Assembly: GCF_020283565.1 (NCBI RefSeq)
Contig: NC_060060.1
Location: 72,897,257 to 72,961,256 of the forward strand
Source: Trifolium pratense
Lineage: Eukaryota; Streptophyta; Magnoliopsida; Fabales; Fabaceae
Direction: 5' to 3'
Length of the DNA stretch: 64,000 nucleotides
In this document: positions 19,470-29,561 of the stretch, one piece after another
Layout: each line of letters opens with the position of its first letter
Position numbering within the stretch: position 1 is the first letter of the stretch
Notes under the pieces: generated by a model
Told to the model about the DNA's origin: nothing
Databases searched by the model: none
Seen by the model: the letters and a program-made list of their open reading frames with translations, nothing else
Program-made: the position numbers and the translations under genes

Positions 19470-21090
19470 GAGGTATCTAAAACTATGCTTAACTTCTCTT
19501 TTATGATTGATTAACTCAATATGTTGTTCTGAATATTGCAATATTACATATGAGTGATTGATTATGAAGTAGGATTTAGGTGTTTCAGCTTATATGTGTT
19601 TGATTTTGGTGTTTTTGATTTTGCAATTACTCCAACCATAGATAAGATGAGAGCAGTGGAATTATTCTAGGTAATTGTATGTTGAGAATAATCTGATTTA
19701 TTGAAAAAAATGAGAAGGAGGAAGTACTCTGATTTGCTAATATGAGAACTTCCTTAGTGCTCATTGAACCATATTACTTCGCAGCCGAACTCCATATTAC
19801 TAACGCTCCCTTCCCCTAAGAATCGGAGGATTAAAAAAAAAAAACTTATTTGGACCATGCAGGCTATGGATCAAATTAACATGCCATTTAGACTTCATAT
19901 ATTTGAGTTATCAAATTTTCTTTTGACTCTGTTTGAGTTATCAAATTAATTTTGTTTAAGTCAAAGTATACGAATAGGTAGGGTAGTTCTAATCATTATT
20001 GTCAAGGGACCAGATTCAAGAGAGACTTTGCAATTCTATTAATATATGGCTGGTAGAGTTTTAATTTTCAGTGCTAAATTTTGGAGATTTAATTACTTGT
20101 TATGCAAAATTTAGTAGTAACTTCATAGTAGCTACTTTTAGTTCAAGTTTAAATAATTGTTGTACCATGAATGTAGGAACTAGACAACTAGTTTGGTGGT
20201 TTGGTTGCAACTGGGATTATAGTGTCCAACAGTAACAGTTGGCTGCAGTTAATTGATGCATCAGAAGGATGGACGCGAAGCACCAATTAACTGCCTCTTC
20301 AATTGGTTTAATATTTAGGAGAAGAGAGAAAATTGTATCTTAAGTTTAAAATCTAGATTTAAGTATCATTTTATTTAATAGTATGACATTAATATTTTCA
20401 TTGATAATCAACAAAATTGAGTCTAGCGGAATGAACTAGTCTTCTACAATATAGCGCATCAATGTTTGAATATCAGCTACAAGTAACGTCTATATTTAAT
20501 ATCTTAATTCTTACAGTAATTGAAATCTGAAGAATACTTTACTCAAACAGGTTTTTGTGTTGTCCTAAAAATGTTTGAACTATGGATTTGTACCATATGA
20601 AATGAAATTCCTTTGAACTGGTGTTTTGATCTTGTAGAATATTGGCCTAGATAATATTTGCAAAAGGGGAAACTTCACATTGTTTGGGGTTTGGTGCATC
20701 TGAATTGTATGCTTTTGTAACACAAGAATAGAGTTAAGGGGGTTGAAGCACGAACTGTTATATCTTATTTACAGTTTCTCGTTAGATATTTGATTTGATG
20801 CTATGACATTTATTTTTCAAAAGCTAAAATGCATCCTTTTTTCTTCTTATTTTTAGGTTCTCTAAAGTCTAAAACATCGTCTACTGCAGATCGAATGTGT
20901 GTCATGTATATAGAATTTGGACACTAACATGACACAGACACGTTTGATTATATTCAATCACACTTGTTTTCTCAAATTATATTATCAATTCTACATATTG
21001 GTGTTGGTGTTGTGCCTCTGTCTGTGCTCCATAGCATTTTTGTCTTTAAACATTTTTGTTCCATCTTTCTGACTTGCAAATTTCTGTCAT
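19470..21090. other. Intergenic or intronic AT-rich sequence
   Basis: No gene, RNA or clear repeat seen. It separates the first exon-like pieces from the RopGAP fragment. Confidence 0.5.
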
Positions 21091-21102
21091 CTATGCTTGC
21101 AG

Positions 21103-21223
21103 TGTAAGTGTGTTTGGAGTCTCAGCAGAATCTATGCAGTGTTCTTATGATACAAAAGGAAACAGTGTCCCAACTATTCTCATGCTAATGCAGGACCGTT
21201 TATATTCACAGGGGGAACTAAAG
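21103..21223 (+). pseudogene. Exon fragment of a RopGAP (CRIB/PBD-RhoGAP protein)
   Basis: The exon lies between AG (21101-21102) and GT (21224). The translation VFGVSAESMQCSYDTKGNSV, followed by PTIL and RLYSQGELK, matches the start of the RhoGAP domain of plant Rho-of-plants GTPase-activating proteins, just after the CRIB motif. The expected next segment (AEGIFRI with the catalytic Arg region) is absent; the next exon-like piece is unrelated. It is a single intact-looking exon without its gene, so a captured or orphan fragment. There are no stops in the exon. Full RopGAPs turn off ROP GTPases. Confidence 0.8.
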
Positions 21224-21303
21224 GTACAGAGTACATATCTTTGGAACTTGTAGCTTTTGAATTTTAGGCAAATTTTATTTATTTTTATTTCCAAAAATGT
21301 TAG

Positions 21304-21401
21304 GAATCCCTTAAGAAGGTTGATTTTACTTGGATGAATTCTATCACGGCAATGATAAAGGATCCTGAAGTTGATAAAGCATTTGGATGGGTGCTTGAAA
21401 T
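21304..21401 (+). pseudogene. Exon-like fragment, family not recognised
   Basis: Between AG (21302-21303) and a GT at 21402, the translation is ESLKKVDFTWMNSITAMIKD followed by PEVDKAFGWVLEM. It is an open, protein-like stretch and not part of RopGAP. Read through, it meets a TAA at once. Confidence 0.5.
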
Positions 21402-21714
21402 GTAATTTTCTATATCTTCTCTAAATTGTATTTATCAGCTGCAAGTTTTTAATAAGTATCTTCTCTAAATTGTAGTTTTATCACTCTAGTTCTTTTTCCG
21501 ATATCACTCTAGTTCTTTATCACTCTAGTTCTTTAAATAATTGGAACTTCATTTGTTAAAAGTTTTGTAAGATTGTATCTTTCTAGTTTAAGAACTTTTG
21601 ACTCTTTCGCTTCATTATCTTTTTTGGTGTCACATGCTTCTGTCGAGATGGTTTCATGCGTAATAATTATTACTATACATCTGTAATTGTTGTTAATGTG
21701 TAATTTGTTTTCAG

Positions 21715-22268
21715 GGAACACCATCAAAGGAAGTTGATTCTGCCAAAGAAAGTTCAAAGCCTGAAAGGCCATCTGTTTTGTCTAAGAGAAGTGGCCAGAC
21801 TTCTATATTACATCATAAGAAACCCACTTCTAGTGTTGATGCTGAAATTGTTGGTGGTTCTACCTTAAGTTCGCAGGCTATGCTGAAACAAGAGGTTTCT
21901 ACTGCATCATCAAAAGCCGCTGCTCTTAAAAAAGGTATGTTGTTGTGTCCACTCCCTCTGGTTCTAAATATAATAGGATGTCTACTTTTTAGATTCATTG
22001 AGAATCTAATGTATTTAGTCTATATTATAGGTTAGATACATTGAATTCTCAATGTATCTAAAAAGTGGATGTTCTCTTATATTTAGGACCGGAGGGAGTA
22101 ATAGATAAGCATCTATCTACGATTCCTAATGTCTTGTTCTAATATTGATGCCAGTTGACATTTTGAAGGCTTTAATTATATGATGTTTATGTAAAATTCA
22201 GGTGATCGAGTAAAATTTGTTAGTAACTTTCCACCTGCTATCTCATCACTACAAAATTATTCTTCAAG
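21715..22268 (+). pseudogene. Two exons of a plant AAA-type ATPase (N-terminal region only)
   Basis: Exons 21715-21934 and 22202-22268 join in frame: GTPSKEVDSAKESSKPERPS, later DAEIVGGSTLSSQAMLKQEV, then GDRVKFVSNFPPAISSLQNY. These match the region upstream of the ATPase core in large plant AAA-ATPases (the At4g02480/At1g02890-like group). Canonical GT and AG borders are kept. Walker A/B and the rest of the protein are absent, and the sequence after 22268 does not continue the family. It is a truncated fragment, probably carried here by a transposon. The intron contains a MITE (21952-22098). Confidence 0.8.
21952..22098. mobile_element. Stowaway-like MITE
   Basis: Ends CTCCCTCTGGTTCTAAATAT and its complement (...ATATTTAGGACCGGAGGGAG), with a palindromic middle. 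TA follows on the right; the left TA is mutated. Confidence 0.75.
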
Positions 22269-23235
22269 GTAATTTATGGTATTGATGAATTATACATAGA
22301 AGTGTAATCTTATAGGTAATTTATGGTAATGATGAATTATTCGAAATTTATTTGAGCTTTAATTGTCTTACACATGCACTTGTCTAGTCTGCATTTGTCG
22401 TACAAATGTACTTAAAAGATCATATAGTCTACAATAATTGTTATACACGCAATTGTCTGACCTTAGTCTTCATTTGTCGTACAAATGTGCGTATATCATC
22501 ATAAAGTCTATAATAATTTGTCCTTGTTATGCCGATAATGTAGGGCGGATTCTAGCATGAGAGAGCCACTTATATGTCTCACCTGTGAGAGACTGAATTT
22601 CAACCGCTGGATGAGTTAAACGGTTGTGATGCTGTACCTGGAGAGAGGAAAATTCCTGCAGTTATACCAGGTGAATATTTTATTACTGCAGTCAGGGACA
22701 TATTTTGGTACTCATAATTGATCGTAAGTGCATTATAGTTTCTTTGTTTGAATAGGTTCTCAATTTTGTAAATCTAGACTTGACTCGAATAGTTTCCTCA
22801 AATTGATGACTGAGCTTTTTCTTGCATATGTGCTGCCATGTGGGACTGAACTTTTGTGAGTTTTGTAACCACATTAATGAATGACCAAAGTGAATACTTC
22901 TGAAACTTTTGGAGAGGGTCTTTACGAGGGTTTAGAAAGTGAGGCTTCTAATTTGTTGGCAGAATGGGGTTATTTTACGCCGTTGCCTTGTGTTTTCTCT
23001 GCGTAAGGCTTGATATTCTATCCTGGAATTAATTTCCTCTGCTACCATACAATTGTGGCAGGGCAAGATGACTGCTTTGTTTTGTTTTCGAATCTTTGAT
23101 GAAGCTATTCTATTTTTTAGTTTTGATGATCCTACTAGTGCCTCACCAACTAGTACCTTTGAATTTTGTCCAGTATAAAGCAGTTGTGTTCGGATATCGG
23201 ATGATTAACTAATCATGTATATGTCTTTGATACAG
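22269..23235 (+). other. Sequence between gene fragments
   Basis: Short direct repeats of GTAATTTATGGTA(A/T)TGATG (about 22268-22335) and of CATTTGTCGTACAAATG (about 22393 and 22471). No coding unit recognised; a stretch at 22542-22680 has exon-like composition but stops. Confidence 0.45.
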
Positions 23236-23601
23236 GTTATTTCTGTCCTGCTTTGGCTAAGGCTGTAAAAACAATGAAGAAGGGAGAGAAAGTTCTCTTG
23301 AATATTAAGCCAGAATGTAAGTCAAGTTTTTGTTGTTATTATTAGAATTATGTTGATACATGTTTTGCTTGTATAAGTAGTTTATTGAGTTTTTTAAGTT
23401 CTGCAGATGCTTTTGGTGAGAGTGGAAAACCTTCATCAGGAGATGATGGTGTTGTGCCTCCCAATGCTTCGCTCCAAATGGATCTTGGGTTGGTCTCGTG
23501 GAGGATTGTATCTGACATTACTAAGGATAGGAAGGTCCTTAAGAAGATCTTGAAGGAAGGAGAGGGATATGAAAGACCAAATGATGGAGCTCTGGTTCTA
23601 G
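23236..23601 (+). pseudogene. Two exons of an FKBP62/65 (ROF1/ROF2)-type peptidyl-prolyl isomerase
   Basis: Exon 23236-23316 encodes YFCPALAKAVKTMKKGEKVL. Exon 23407-23601 encodes YAFGESGKPSSGDDG, then VVPPNASLQMDLGLVSW, and VLKKILKEGEGYERPNDGA. They splice in frame with GT-AG borders. This is the end of one FKBP domain and the linker into the next in the multi-FKBP, TPR-containing co-chaperones of Hsp90. The earlier FKBP domains, the TPRs and the calmodulin site are missing, and a hAT element lies downstream. There are no stops in the fragment. Orphan gene piece. Confidence 0.82.
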
Positions 23602-24201
23602 GTACAGTTTTGCTAATCAAAGCTTTTAAAGGTTTTTGTACTTTGATTTCATTTGTAAAGGTGAGAATATCATGTCTTCATTTTCTTTAGGTTTTTTTAG
23701 TTTTGACAAAGTTGGAAGATATACTTGATTACTTATATAATGCTAACGCTAACGTGTTTAGTTACTTTGTTATGCGTAAAATTTAGTCTTGTAGACTACG
23801 TTATCAAAACCGGACCGAACCGGACCTGCCGGTCGGACCGTGAACCAGTCATGAAAATGGTTCGGTTATGAGCAAAAACCGGATAAGAAACCAACCGGCA
23901 CAAAAACACGTGAACCGGTTTCGAACCGGCGAACCGGCTGGCACGGTCCAAGCGGTTTTGCAGATTTTTTTTTAAAAAAATAGGGCAAAACGACGACATT
24001 TTAACTTTTTTATTTTTTTTAAAAAAAAAATCTGAAACAAAACAACACGTCGTAGGAATAGGAAAGGTTTGTTTTTCATCGTAGGAATTGATTTTTTTGA
24101 AGGCAGTATGTTGTCAATTGATGTTATGGTGCTATTTTGTGTTATTGAATTTAGTTTATTATATAATTTCTAATTTGGTTTGAATTATAAATTTTATTTT
24201 A

Positions 24202-24544
24202 GGCTTAACTATACATTTGGTCCCTTACGTTTATTTTAGGTTTCAATTTGGACCCTTACGTTTAAAAAGTATCAATTTGGTCCCTTACGTTTATTTTAGG
24301 TTTCAAGTTGGTCCTTTCCGTCAATTTTGACACATGTGGCAGTCAATTTGCATACGTGGACTGACACGTGGCACTTGGACACGCTGACATGTGTACTGTT
24401 CAAACGGTGTTAGTGACAAAACTAACGGAAAGGACTAACTTGAAACTTAAAATAAACGTAAGGGACCAAATTGATACTTTTTAAACGTAAGGGACCAAAT
24501 TGAAACCTAAAATAAACGTAAGGGACCAAATGTGTAGTTAAGCC
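24202..24544. mobile_element. MULE-type MITE, long palindrome
   Basis: Starts GGCTTAACTATACATTTGG and ends with the complement (one mismatch). Arms of about 150 bp are built from repeats of GGTCCCTTACGTTTA. A perfect 9-bp TSD, TTTATTTTA, flanks it (24193-24201 and 24545-24553), as for Mutator-like elements. Confidence 0.88.
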
Positions 24545-24974
24545 TTTATTTTATTTTGACTTGTGATATTTTATCTTTTTAATGTGTGAAATTGTGAAAT
24601 AATATTGAGCAATTATTCATATATTTTTATTTATATATTAATTAAAGGGTCCGTTTGATTCGCTAAAAATAAGGGACTGGACAGTACAACTGTAGTTGTA
24701 CTGTGTTTGATTGTAAAACTGTTTCAGGAACTGGACAAACTGGGAAGCAATGGACAGGACAAAAACAGAATTTTTTGTACCTCACTAAACCACAGCACAA
24801 CTTTTTGTCCGCATTACAAGTTGTCTAAAATGCCAAAATACCATTTTATTAACAAAATATCGTATAAGACAAAAAAATGTTCAATATCCCAAAAGTTTGT
24901 TCTGTTCTGTCATGTGTTGTGCTGTTCTGTCCAGTACTTACCCTTTAACAAATCAAACACACCCAAAATATATA

Positions 24975-25251
24975 CTCCCTCCGGTCCTTTTTATAAGAAA
25001 CACTTTGGAATTTTTATTTGGTCCTTTTTATAAGAAACACTTTGACACAATTCCATTTGTACCCTTATTAAATACAATCAAAAAATTTATTATAATGCTA
25101 GTGCATTAATTAGAGAGACTTATTTCCCATGCTAGTCAAAGGTTAGTTTTGGAATATAACATAAAATGTTAGAATCATTAATGAGAAAATTTACCTTCCT
25201 TGGTCTGTGTGATTTTGTCAAAGTGTTTCTTATAATAAGGACCGGAGGGAG
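24975..25251. mobile_element. Stowaway-like MITE
   Basis: Terminal inverted repeats CTCCCTCCGGTCCTTTTTAT / complement of GGACCGGAGGGAG, flanked by TA on both sides (24973-24974 and 25252-25253). TATAAGAAACACTTTG is repeated inside. Confidence 0.85.
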
Positions 25252-25439
25252 TATTTAATTAAAAACAGTTTGATTCCGGTTGAACCCGGTCCGATCAATT
25301 GTACCTTGAACCGGTGAGCTCGCCGGTTCGATAACCGGTCCGGTTCTGACAACAAGTTGTAGTTGTAAATCATGTTCATTTAATTAGGCTTATTTCGACT
25401 TTTTAATAGATGATAAATAATTTATAATTACCTTGAATT

Positions 25440-25763
25440 TTGGGCATGAATTCATAATCAGCATTTTATAATTTTTTTTTAAAAAAAAAGCTTGGTTTTG
25501 GCTGCGAAATCGCTAGGAATGAGTAGCTAGAGATTTATTGTGAAATCGTTATGAAATATCCTAGTGATTTAGTTAGGAAACATAAACATTTGAACATTAT
25601 TTAACTAGGCCTTAATTGGGAACTAGCTAGGAAATGTTTTTATAGGTGATTTGCCACCCAATCCATGCTACGCCCTATACAACAGCTAACTCTGTTTTTG
25701 CTAGAGATTAGCTACGAATTAGCTACAAAGGACGTCGTAGCAAATCCCTATTTTCTTGTAGTG
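25440..25763. mobile_element. CACTA (En/Spm-like) right terminus
   Basis: Ends ...CCCTATTTTCTTGTAGTG, whose complement begins CACTACAAGAAAATAGGG, the classic plant CACTA end. Short subterminal repeats (TAGCTACGAATTAGCTAC, CGAAATCGCTAGGAATGAG) precede it. No matching left end was found in the window. Confidence 0.7.
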
Positions 25764-25854
25764 TGTTGTAACCCACATTTGTAGCGTTTGAGGCGTTTCA
25801 GTTAATAGAATTTGAAGATTCTTGTAGAGTTGGTGGTACACACGCGCGTACAGA

Positions 25855-26350
25855 ACTGGAGTACTAGTTTGTCATATGGTAAGAGATTCTGGAATAACTC
25901 TTTGTCCTTCCCATGATGAGAAATTTTGGACAATTTGGTTATGTCATATATGTTGTTTGCTGTGACAAATTAACTTTGTTGAGCGATGTTTTCTATGATT
26001 TTTTTTTTTGCTGGTTTTATTTGATTTGTGATTGATGATGATAATGATGATACTCCTTGAAATATATCCTCTATTCCTCTTCATTACAGCCTTTACATGT
26101 ACTAGGAGGAAGCCAAAATTGTGTCATTTCATATGTATGGGTACATGACCTTGCAAATTGGATGGATTTATCATCTCCAGCCGGCTTTAATTTGGTCATC
26201 TCCAGTCTTTTGTTTGATAGTCAACATGAACTTATGTCAGTTCCTTTTTGACTTTTCTGTGTATGGTACTGGGGGGGGGGGAGTACCATTAATTAAAATT
26301 TTTTTGAACATTTTAATTACTACCATTACTAGTGCAAGCGTCATCACCAT
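25855..26350 (+). repeat. Diverged repeat family A, copy 2
   Basis: Close match to 18532-19140, starting at CAGAACTGGAGTACTAG and ending near TGCAAGCGTCATCACC. It carries about 200 bp missing from copy 1. Confidence 0.82.
26263..26289. repeat. G11 tract flanked by a perfect 8-bp inverted repeat
   Basis: ATGGTACT (26263-26270), eleven G, then AGTACCAT (26282-26289). The corresponding site in family A copy 1 (about 18775) lacks the G tract. Confidence 0.9.
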
Positions 26351-28234
26351 TTTTACACACTAGTGCAAATGATTAATTAATACAATGCAGTATGGTTCAT
26401 GTACCAGGCCCTTCCATTTATAAAGAAGAAGAATATCTATGCAGATTTCTTTTCAAGCCTCCCATTTAATTATTATGATTTCTTTAAGGTAACTTTTTAT
26501 ATTTAGTTCTGATTTGTTTGGTTTAGCACTTGTGACTTATCGGCACCTATGAATTGTTTACTCTTTGATTTAGTTCTGATTTGTTTGGTTTAGAACTCGA
26601 GACTTACTAAATACCATGACAATGAAAATAGCACGAGGACAATTACTCTTGGTTTTTGCTGAAAGACAAAAGAGAGTAGCTAAATTCATTTACCACTGGA
26701 GAACTAATTCCGAAATTTATTTGCATCTCAAATATTTCCTTTGACTGGATAATAATTGTACAAAATAATGGAATTTAGTTTGCAAGAATGATTTAAATCA
26801 CAGAACCTGGAAGATTTATTTATAAAACAGTGCATGCATTTTTCTACTCAGATTTCTGCCTTATGAACTTACATTGATATTTTCAATGACTTGTATTGTT
26901 ATGTATATGTATTTGTTCCTAAATAATTATTCTTCGATCGTGTACACGCAGGTATTGAAGTTTTTGTGTTTCTTCCAGTGTTGAAGTTTTTATTTGTTTT
27001 TGTATCCAGAACCTGAGTGCTCTGACAAAGATTAGAAGATTTTGGATTAACTCTTTGGTCTTCCACACGATGAGGTATTTTGGACAACTTGGATACATAA
27101 ACTTATTCTGATGATTTGATTCTTAGGGATAACTTAACTTTGTCGGGGGTGGTTTTCTAAATCTTCTTTACTGTTTTGTTGTTTTTATTGTGATTAGTGA
27201 TTTATGATGATGATGATACACCTGATATCCTCTTCATTGCAAGACTCCTCTATATTAGGTGGAAGCCAAAATTGTATCATTTAATATGACTACATGATCT
27301 TGCAAATTGGATGGAAATTTGGTCAACTCTTCTAAGAATCTTTACATTTCAGTCTATTTTTTATACTCAGCGTATACTTTGTCAGCTCCTGAGTTTTCTT
27401 TGTGGATGTTACAGAGGAGAGAGTTTATAATATGTGTTTTACTGTGGAACTGGAACCCATGGGAGACAGAGGCTCACTGTTTTTTTACTTGGTTACTTTG
27501 GTCTCCTGATGTTGAGGTTTGATTTGGTTCATATTTTAATGATCTGCGTCTGCTATGAATTGTTTTTGGGTTTTAATTGATTGCTCTTCCAAATCTCGTT
27601 TGATCATATGTGTACTCTTTTTTATATAATTTGTCATTCAATATATTTGCTATTGTTGTTAAAATAAAAATAATATATCTGATATGTGTTGATCCACTTT
27701 TGGAGTGAGCTTATTTCTGATTTTTGGATATCTGGAAACAATTTGCAATTCTTGATATTCGTTGATCCATTTCTATTTCTTTGCTTTGATGGTAAGACAT
27801 ACAAATTGAATGGTGAAAGTGTTTTTCTGCAGGGCACAGCTTCTTCAGACCATGGAGCCTAGAGTTTTAATTTGGTCTAGTAAATTCTTTTTGTTTTAAT
27901 CTTTATCGATTCAGAGAGCATATATTTCATGATTTTGTTATTTATTCTTTGGTGTTGATTTAGGTCTTTGACATGTTTTTCTCAGAATTTCACGCAAACA
28001 AACTTCTCTTGACTCTTCTTTTACTCATCAAGATATTGTTTTGTATAATTTTTTGATATAATTCTTTGTTTGGTAATCGAGAGATGTGTTTATCCATTTT
28101 GCAGCGGGCTAAGAAGTTTCGATGTCTAGAATGCGTTGATAAAATGGACATTAATTTCATAGTGTAACTCTTCCTAGAACACACATGAGGTGACAACTTA
28201 TCAGTATTTTCTAATGATTAAGTAATTGCAAGTC
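26351..28234 (+). repeat. Duplicated locus: family A copy 3 and family B modules
   Basis: 27002-27300 is a third, more distant copy of family A. Further modules recur to the right of the copia insertion: GTTACAG(A/G)GGAGAGAG (27410, 37909, 38208), TCTGCAG followed by G-rich sequence (27828, 37556, 38495, 58331) and GC(A/G)GC(A/G)AGCTGAGAAG-like words (28103, 37385). No intact frame was recognised. Confidence 0.6.
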
Positions 28235-28239
28235 TCTTC

Positions 28240-29547
28240 TGAAGGAAAATCGTGTTTAAAACATAGTGTAAAACGCAGCGGAATTTTAAATTTTTCCTTC
28301 AATGGATCCTTGCGAATGGTCATGATCAGGGTTAAACGTTATACCTTTTGGTGAACTGAAACAGCAAACTCTTTGTTTCTATTCGTTGATCACAAGCACC
28401 ACACGACGGCAGCACCTCTAGCTAGTCCACACGAACAGGTCTTCAACTTTCAGTGCTAGCTGCTACAAGATGAAGGCTTAGGAAGTGCGGTTAGGGTTTC
28501 AGAGCTTTAAGGTTTCTCTGAAAAACGAATTGTGAAAAAGCAAGCACTCACTGAACTACACAAGCTTCTTATTTATAGAATTTCTTGTGTGGTCAGTTGG
28601 GCCAAACGGTGTTTGGTCTTCTTAAGCCCAAAATCGTTTTTCACTAATCGCACCCTCAAAATAAGTCTTACTTATTTCTTCTATATCGACTGTCCTTATG
28701 TGTGTGACCCTGTAGGTTCTTATAACGTTGGCAATAATATTATTCTTAATATTATAAACAGTGAGCGGTATCTAGCAACACATCACTGCTACCCAAGTCA
28801 CAAGAATGTCACGTGATCTGACAAACCTTTCCGTGATAAAACTCATGTGTATAATTACCCTTTTACCCTTATGTCTATATTGAACACAAGGCATAGTACG
28901 TCACCCTTGTTAAGTTCAATATTGGGCCCATAGACATATCTCCTGTTATGTAGGAGGGGTAAATTCCATCTAGGTCACTCATGTCCCTTAGCATGATTCG
29001 TGGAATACCCATCAACCAACTTTATAGTCATCTTGTTACGGATAACTTTGAATGGCGACAAAGTACTACACTCCTACATCTAGGGAACATAGTGGTTTCA
29101 GGTCGAAGGGTGGAATACACCACTTATCACTATGAGAATATCCTATGACATTTCATAACATACTATGTAGTATTCTCATGGTGGGTCAATCCGATATAAA
29201 TATTACTCTTAATATTTATATCTATGTGAAGACTTGATAACTCTTTATCTATGATCCGTGAGATGTGATCATCAGTCTACCAACATAATAGTCTCTTATG
29301 TTTTGATGTTATCCCAATTCACATTAAAGCTCGACTACGGATGTTTTAAGAATAGTGTTCTTATGTGTAATGGACTCTCACGATTAAGTCACACTTAACG
29401 TTCCATTCAATGAACTTACTATTCTAGGGACTCTATCATTATTTAACACATAAACATAATAAAGAAAAGCCTTTATTTAATAAGTAAATTATCCAATACA
29501 AGTATCATGCAATTATAAATAATTGGCCTCTAGGGCTTACACCAACA
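28240..29547 (-). repeat. 3' LTR of the copia element at 28240-36415
   Basis: 1308 bp, TG...CA. Differs from 35108-36415 at about eight positions, for example near 28283, 28375 and 28631. Confidence 0.95.
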
Positions 29548-29561
29548 ATCTCCCACTAGCA

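Larger units (their letters stand above)
23797..25356. mobile_element. hAT-like non-autonomous element with nested MITEs
   Basis: Both ends carry inverted, CCGG-rich sequence (GTTATCAAAACCGGACCG at the left; the complement of GTTGTCAGAACCGGACCGG at the right). Flanks TTGTAGAC (23789-23796) and TTGTAGTT (25357-25364) agree at six of eight bases, consistent with an old 8-bp TSD. The ends resemble those of the element at 38789-58030. Confidence 0.65.

Noticed and set aside
22247..22260. CACTACAAAATT as a CACTA left end
   Set aside because: It is part of the AAA-ATPase exon coding SSLQNYSS.
28532..28816. 94-codon frame repeated at 35400-35684
   Set aside because: Both copies are the same part of the copia LTRs on the non-transcribed strand.
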